Source of the DNA: an uncultured Pirellula sp.
GTDB taxonomy: Bacteria > Planctomycetota > Planctomycetia > Pirellulales > Pirellulaceae
NCBI GenBank assembly: GCA_903837255.1
Contig: CAILTZ010000793.1
Span: 1 to 10,900 of the forward strand
Direction: 5' to 3'
Length of the DNA: 10,900 nt
The notes beneath the pieces were generated by a model that was not told where the DNA came from, ran no database searches, and saw nothing but the letters and a program-made list of their open reading frames with translations. A program made the translations under genes and the position numbers. Shown piece by piece: positions 8,088 through 10,900 of the stretch (positions within the stretch are counted from its first letter, which is position 1; each line of letters begins with the position of its first letter).

Positions 8088-8118
8088 CGGGTTTCAAATC
8101 GGGCCCAAGCGAGCCGAG

Positions 8119-8127
8119 AGTATAGCA
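8119..8127 (-). promoter_or_regulatory. Candidate extended -10 promoter for the fabH gene run
   Basis: On the minus strand the sequence reads TGCTATACT, a TGn extension joined to TATACT (5 of 6 matches to TATAAT). No good -35 box lies 17 nt upstream, as is allowed for extended -10 promoters. A start near 8112 would give a leader of about 25 nt before the fabH ATG, a sensible distance for the whole fabH-propeller-htrA-thuA transcript. Confidence 0.45.
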
Positions 8128-8198
8128 GTGCATCACGGACTGGATACAGCTTTTTTGAGCACTTTGAGAAAGCTTGGGGGCCGAGGGTTGGCGAAATG

Positions 8199-8226
8199 AT
8201 TTTGACAAGATTTCAACAATTTTGAC
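8199..8226. repeat. Direct repeat ATTTTGAC, 20 bp apart, in the divergent intergenic region
   Basis: ATTTTGAC occurs at 8199-8206 and 8219-8226. The 20-bp centre-to-centre spacing is about two helical turns, in a locally AT-rich patch between the divergent fabH and NRDE genes. This is the kind of arrangement bound by dimeric regulators on one DNA face. It is a candidate operator only; no regulator gene is nearby. Confidence 0.35.
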
Positions 8227-8297
8227 GATTCCTCCGTTTTGGGGGGTGACTACGCCTAGGTGGGCAAGTTAGATTCTACGGCTACAGCGGGCCTGCT

Positions 8298-8318
8298 ATC
8301 ACGCTTTGTATGCGTGAT
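8298..8318. promoter_or_regulatory. Perfect 7-bp inverted repeat upstream of the NRDE gene
   Basis: ATCACGC (8298-8304) and GCGTGAT (8312-8318) are exact inverse complements around a 7-nt centre TTTGTAT. The site lies 63-83 nt before the NRDE start codon, where an operator or a 5'-leader hairpin could sit. No T-run follows, so it is not a terminator. Function is inferred from position only. Confidence 0.35.
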
Positions 8319-8380
8319 TCGTGGCCATTGCGCCGTGGCTCGTTTCCCATACTCCAGCCATAGAAAGTGCTGATGTTGCG

Positions 8381-9208
8381 ATGTGCTTGATCGCCATTCA
8401 ATATCGCGTGGTTCCAGAGAGTCCTATCCTCGTGGCCACCAATCGCGAGGAGTTCTACGATCGGCGAAGTCACTCGCCGAGTATTCAATCTGGCAAACCG
8501 CGTGTCCTATGTCCCCTCGATCAACGTAGCGGAGGGACTTGGTTGGGAGTCAATCAACATGGAGTTTTCGTCGGGATCTGCAACCGCAGAGTTTTCGAAC
8601 CCCTGGGTTCGAACCGGTCCCGAGGACTGCTGGTCAAAGAAGTGTTGAAGGCTCCCACTAGCCGTGCGGCCGTCGAGCGAGCGCTCGAGGAGACCCACAA
8701 ACACCGTTTCGAAGCCTGCAATTTGGTGATCGCTGACCGAGACTTCGGCTTTGTGATCCACCACGATCAAGAGGACGAAGTGGTCGATTTGCAACCTGGC
8801 CTGAGCATCATCGGAGGGCGGAATCTGAACGATCCGCGCGACGAGCGAGTCCAACTCACAGGCCGATTGCTGACCCTTCAAAACCTCGATTCCCCCGTGA
8901 AATTCCTGGCTGTAGCTAGCAAGGTTTTCGCGCGCATGCCTAACCCTCTGGCTCGCGCCAGCATGGTCATCCAAGGTGGCGACTACGGGACCGTATCGAG
9001 CACCTTGATCGCCCTGGGGCCCAAACCCCGCGATGCAATCTTCCAGTATGCCGACGGACCTGCCAGCCAAGCCCGCTTCGAGGACTACTCGCCACTGCTG
9101 CGCGATATCCTCAGCCGCGGTCTTCGCGAGTCGAGGTCCAAAGCCGTTGCGGCTGTCGAAATGGGAGATGCCAACGCGGACTTGGCCGAAACAGCCGACG
9201 TCGATTAA
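8381..9208 (+). CDS. NRDE/TANGO2-family protein
   Basis: The protein has 275 residues. The ATG at 8381 is chosen because family members begin Met-Cys and this start gives MCLIAIQYRV; an in-frame upstream start at 8321 would add 20 unrelated residues and bury the conserved Cys2. The name-giving motif appears as ATNREEFYDR (19-28), with Glu in place of the usual Asp. DQRSGGTWLGVNQHGVF (47-63), CNRR (67-70) and YGTVSSTLIAL (202-212) are the other expected blocks. The family has an Ntn-hydrolase-like layout with Cys2 at the predicted active site; eukaryotic TANGO2 is linked to haem and lipid handling, but the bacterial role is unsettled. The last 25 or so residues are Ala/Asp/Glu-rich and look like a variable tail. 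A dehydrogenase gene follows after 15 bp on the same strand, so the two are probably co-transcribed. Confidence 0.9.
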   Translation: MCLIAIQYRVVPESPILVATNREEFYDRRSHSPSIQSGKPRVLCPLDQRSGGTWLGVNQHGVFVGICNRRVFEPLGSNRSRGLLVKEVLKAPTSRAAVERALEETHKHRFEACNLVIADRDFGFVIHHDQEDEVVDLQPGLSIIGGRNLNDPRDERVQLTGRLLTLQNLDSPVKFLAVASKVFARMPNPLARASMVIQGGDYGTVSSTLIALGPKPRDAIFQYADGPASQARFEDYSPLLRDILSRGLRESRSKAVAAVEMGDANADLAETADVD

Positions 9209-9223
9209 TCCTCAAATCCTGCC

Positions 9224-10192
9224 ATGCTAACCGTAGCAATCACCGACTACACCTTTGCAAACCTCGATATCGAGAAATCGATCCTCGATCCGTTGGCTCA
9301 GGTCACTAGCGGCCAGTGCAAATCCCCCGAGACACTCATCGAGCTTGTTCAAAACGCCGATGCAGTGATCACGCAGTTTGCACCGCTCAACGCTGCGGTT
9401 ATCGATTCGATGCAACGGGCCAAAGTCATTGTTCGCTACGGGATCGGCGTCGACAACGTCGATCTCGAAGCGGCCAAGCGCAAGGGGATACCTGTGTGCA
9501 ATGTCCCCGACTACTGCATCGATGAAGTCGCCGACCATACACTAGCGTTCATCCTCGGCTCGACCCGCCAAGTCGTCCCCAACACGATCGCTATCCGCGA
9601 TGGCAAATGGGGTCTTGCGACTGACTTGTCCCAGATGCGAACCCTCAAGGACCAGACCGTCGGTGTGGTCGGTTTCGGACGCATCGGCCGGGAGGTCGTG
9701 GCTCGTTTGCGTCCGTTCAAACCCCAGGTCTTGGTCTACGATCCAGTCGTGGATCCGGCCCAGATCGAATCCTATGGTGCCCGTTCGGCCAGCCTCGACG
9801 AGCTGCTAGGCTCAAGCGACATCGTCACGCTCCATTGCCCGTCGACGGCCCAAACCAAGAAACTGCTCCATCGCGAAACGATCCAGCTGATGAAACCCGG
9901 GAGCCTCGTGATCAATCTGGCTCGCGGAGATCTGATCGATACGGCCGCGATGATCGAGGCCCTGCAAAGCGGCCATTGGAGCGGGGTGGCGATCGATGTG
10001 TGCGACCCAGAGCCGATCCCCATCGACAGCCCCTTGCGATCGATGAGCAACGTCATCGCCGCCTCGCACATCGCATCGGCTAGCCCCAAAGCCGTCCGCA
10101 AACTGCGCGAATCGGCCGCCCAACATGCCGCCAACGCGCTGAGCAACAAGCCCTTGGTCCATATCGTCAACGGCCTGCCAAGCCCGGTTTAA
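9224..10192 (+). CDS. D-isomer-specific 2-hydroxyacid dehydrogenase (SerA/CtBP-like)
   Basis: NAD-dependent oxidoreductase of 322 residues interconverting a 2-hydroxyacid and a 2-oxoacid in the cytoplasm. The nucleotide-binding loop is GFGRIG (150-155), and Asp173 in VLVYDPVV sits where NAD-preferring members carry an acidic residue. The catalytic trio is complete: Arg234 (NLARGD), Glu263 (DPEP) and His282 (AASHIAS). RYGIGVDNVDLEAAKRKGIP (71-90) and CNVPDYC (92-98) are the usual substrate-domain segments. The length covers only the catalytic core, without the C-terminal ACT or regulatory domain of many SerA enzymes, so 3-phosphoglycerate dehydrogenase is possible but not shown. The overall sequence is closer in style to the group often labelled C-terminal-binding-protein-like. 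The start ATG lies 15 bp after the NRDE stop. Substrate cannot be assigned. Confidence 0.93.
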   Translation: MLTVAITDYTFANLDIEKSILDPLAQVTSGQCKSPETLIELVQNADAVITQFAPLNAAVIDSMQRAKVIVRYGIGVDNVDLEAAKRKGIPVCNVPDYCIDEVADHTLAFILGSTRQVVPNTIAIRDGKWGLATDLSQMRTLKDQTVGVVGFGRIGREVVARLRPFKPQVLVYDPVVDPAQIESYGARSASLDELLGSSDIVTLHCPSTAQTKKLLHRETIQLMKPGSLVINLARGDLIDTAAMIEALQSGHWSGVAIDVCDPEPIPIDSPLRSMSNVIAASHIASASPKAVRKLRESAAQHAANALSNKPLVHIVNGLPSPV

Positions 10193-10226
10193 GGGATGCT
10201 CTTACGGTGAGGCGATCGCGATGCAG

Positions 10227-10239
10227 CCGCCTCCGGCGG
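10227..10239 (+). terminator. GC hairpin downstream of the dehydrogenase (weak terminator candidate)
   Basis: CCGCC and GGCGG form a perfect 5-bp stem with a 3-nt loop TCC, 35 nt after the dehydrogenase stop. It is followed at some distance by a GGGTTTTGG stretch, not a clean T-run, so termination is uncertain. A similar CCGCC/GGCGG hairpin occurs at 10378-10391, which suggests both may belong to the repeat element between them. Confidence 0.3.
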
Positions 10240-10261
10240 GAGCGTTGGGTTTTGGACAGTA

Positions 10262-10369
10262 TTGACTGGATTGACCGTGTTGACTGCGGACGTTGTTGAC
10301 CTCGTTGACAGTGTCCATTCTGTCCGCCGTCAACCCCGTCAATCCAGTCAACACCGTCAATCCAGTCAA
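10262..10369. repeat. Inverted array of TTGAC/GTCAA words on a 9-bp step
   Basis: The left half has TTGAC starting at 10262, 10271, 10280, 10296 and 10305. The right half has the inverse word GTCAA starting at 10329, 10338, 10347, 10356 and 10365. Spacing is exactly 9 bp except one 16-bp step in the left half. The outer arms (10262-10286 and 10345-10369) are complementary over 25 bp with a single mismatch, so the region can fold into a long stem. Inner segments GCGGAC (10286-10291) and GTCCGC (10322-10327) also pair. Because 9 is a multiple of 3, several frames stay open and give low-complexity peptides such as NPVNPVNTVNPV, which are by-products. It is non-coding in appearance; it could be a dispersed intergenic repeat, a protein-binding array or a structured RNA. 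Confidence 0.8.
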
Positions 10370-10377
10370 GAAAACCA

Positions 10378-10391
10378 CCGCCGTCAGGCGG
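10378..10391. repeat. Second CCGCC/GGCGG hairpin flanking the TTGAC array
   Basis: CCGCC (10378-10382) and GGCGG (10387-10391) enclose the loop GTCA. It mirrors the hairpin at 10227-10239 on the other side of the array, with the same stem sequence but a different loop. Together they give the element a symmetric outline. Confidence 0.5.
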
Positions 10392-10772
10392 AGTGGGAAT
10401 CGAATACTGCTTTCGGAGGTCGTTCTCCCCGAACCCAAATCGTCTCATTCAACCGCACTACCGCCGTACTGGTCCGACCGGAGATTGGATTTGCAGGACC
10501 AGAAGTTCTGAACACGGTGGATCTCCTCAATACTCATCGCATGCGGAACGCGAGGAAGGTTGGGCCCAAAAGCGACGGCCGACGGGGCAATCGGCGTCCA
10601 CGAATTGGGCTTTCCCTCTGGGATGTGGTTATCGCCCTCCCATGGCCGATTCGCAGATCCAATCCGCAAGCCGAGCGTGAGTTGCGTCCTCTGGGTATCG
10701 TCTGGAAGCTGCGTTACCAGGATGCATGGGCGCGGAGCTCTAGAGTCTCCCGCCTAGCAAGTGCCAGAAACG
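10392..10772. other. Gene-poor stretch, no supported gene
   Basis: Several overlapping open frames cross this stretch on both strands, but none has a recognisable domain, a sensible composition or a ribosome binding site. The shortest tidy one is a 32-residue minus-strand frame at 10629-10727, starting MHPGNAASRRYPED and ending at TAA; I cannot support it as a gene. The region may be spacer or decayed coding DNA between the dehydrogenase and the terminator of the next gene. Confidence 0.5.
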
Positions 10773-10803
10773 AAAAAAGCCAAAACTCGGTAGGAGTCTT
10801 GGC
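10773..10803 (-). terminator. Rho-independent terminator for the gene entering from the right edge
   Basis: On the minus strand, GCCAAGACTC and GAGTTTTGGC form a 10-bp stem (one G-U pair in RNA) around a 5-nt loop CTACC (10789-10793), directly followed by six T residues (10778-10773). It begins about 50 nt after the stop codon at 10853-10855. This is the cleanest intrinsic terminator in the window; nothing comparable is formed in the plus direction because no T-run follows there. Confidence 0.85.
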
Positions 10804-10852
10804 TCGAAAATTTGGCTTCATCTAGGAAGGCCCAGATTGCATCCGGGTTGGC

Positions 10853-10900
10853 TTAGTATCGTGGACCGCGTGAATTCTCTCGCCTGTCGCCGTAACCGCC
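10853..10900 (-). CDS. C-terminal end of a Gly/Arg-rich protein, possibly an RRM RNA-binding protein (partial)
   Basis: Reading in from the right edge on the minus strand gives GGYGDRRENSRGPRY followed by TAA. Only 15 residues are visible. Such Gly-Tyr-Gly and Arg-rich tails are typical of short bacterial RRM-type RNA-binding proteins, found in Planctomycetes and Cyanobacteria, whose RNA-recognition domain would lie outside the window. The well-placed terminator about 50 nt downstream supports a real gene end here. The identity as an RRM protein is inferred from tail composition alone. Confidence 0.55.
   Translation of the reverse strand, partial: GGYGDRRENSRGPRY

Noticed and set aside
8202..8230. 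TTGACA as a -35 box for a plus-strand promoter
   Set aside because: The hexamer is perfect but no position 16-18 nt downstream matches a -10 box in more than 3 of 6 bases.
10262..10369. CRISPR array
   Set aside because: The repeat words are 5 bp with 4-bp gaps and reverse orientation halfway; there are no 25-40 bp repeats or unique spacers and no cas genes.
10167..10448. 93-residue minus-strand frame with repeated WIDGVD-type peptide, and its plus-strand counterparts
   Set aside because: The peptide repeat is a by-product of the 9-bp DNA period, which keeps several frames open; no ribosome binding site or conserved domain is seen.
10445..10727. Chain of short overlapping minus-strand frames (32 and 74 residues) downstream of the terminator
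   Set aside because: They lie beyond a strong terminator, lack a promoter or ribosome binding site, and show no recognisable protein features.

Overview
The window looks like chromosomal DNA of a planctomycete, most likely a Pirellulaceae-type organism. This is inferred from family content: a DUF1501 protein, a secreted ThuA-domain protein, a secreted PQQ-like beta-propeller whose mature end carries a planctomycete-style W..LLGPNRDG start, and a membrane-anchored HtrA protease. Moderately GC-rich DNA and few recognisable Shine-Dalgarno sites agree. No rRNA, tRNA, CRISPR array, insertion sequence or phage gene was seen.

Layout. (1) 1-840, plus strand: 3' part of a DUF1501 gene, cut by the window edge. 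(2) 845-3525, minus strand: transketolase followed by a small MNT-fold nucleotidyltransferase that ends 4 bp from the convergent DUF1501 stop. (3) 3654-8087, minus strand: a tight four-gene run in the order FabH-like ketoacyl-ACP synthase III, PQQ-like propeller, HtrA/DegP protease, ThuA protein. Gaps are 34 and 30 bp, then a 4-base ATGA overlap, and an extended -10 promoter candidate lies just before fabH. (4) 8088-8380: divergent intergenic region with candidate operator repeats. (5) 8381-10192, plus strand: an NRDE/TANGO2-family protein followed after 15 bp by a D-2-hydroxyacid dehydrogenase. (6) 10193-10852: a 660-bp gene-poor region containing an inverted array of TTGAC/GTCAA words on a 9-bp step, flanked by two GC hairpins. 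(7) 10773-10900, minus strand: a rho-independent terminator and the last 15 codons of a Gly/Arg-rich protein.

Functionally the window is mostly core and envelope metabolism: the pentose phosphate pathway, fatty-acid initiation, and periplasmic quality control and carbohydrate-related secreted proteins. I found no clear new defence or mobile system. The most unusual structure is the TTGAC/GTCAA inverted array at 10262-10369. The next most interesting points are the mixed FabH-propeller-HtrA-ThuA gene run, the 12-bp tandem duplication at the thuA start, and the orphan nucleotidyltransferase behind transketolase.
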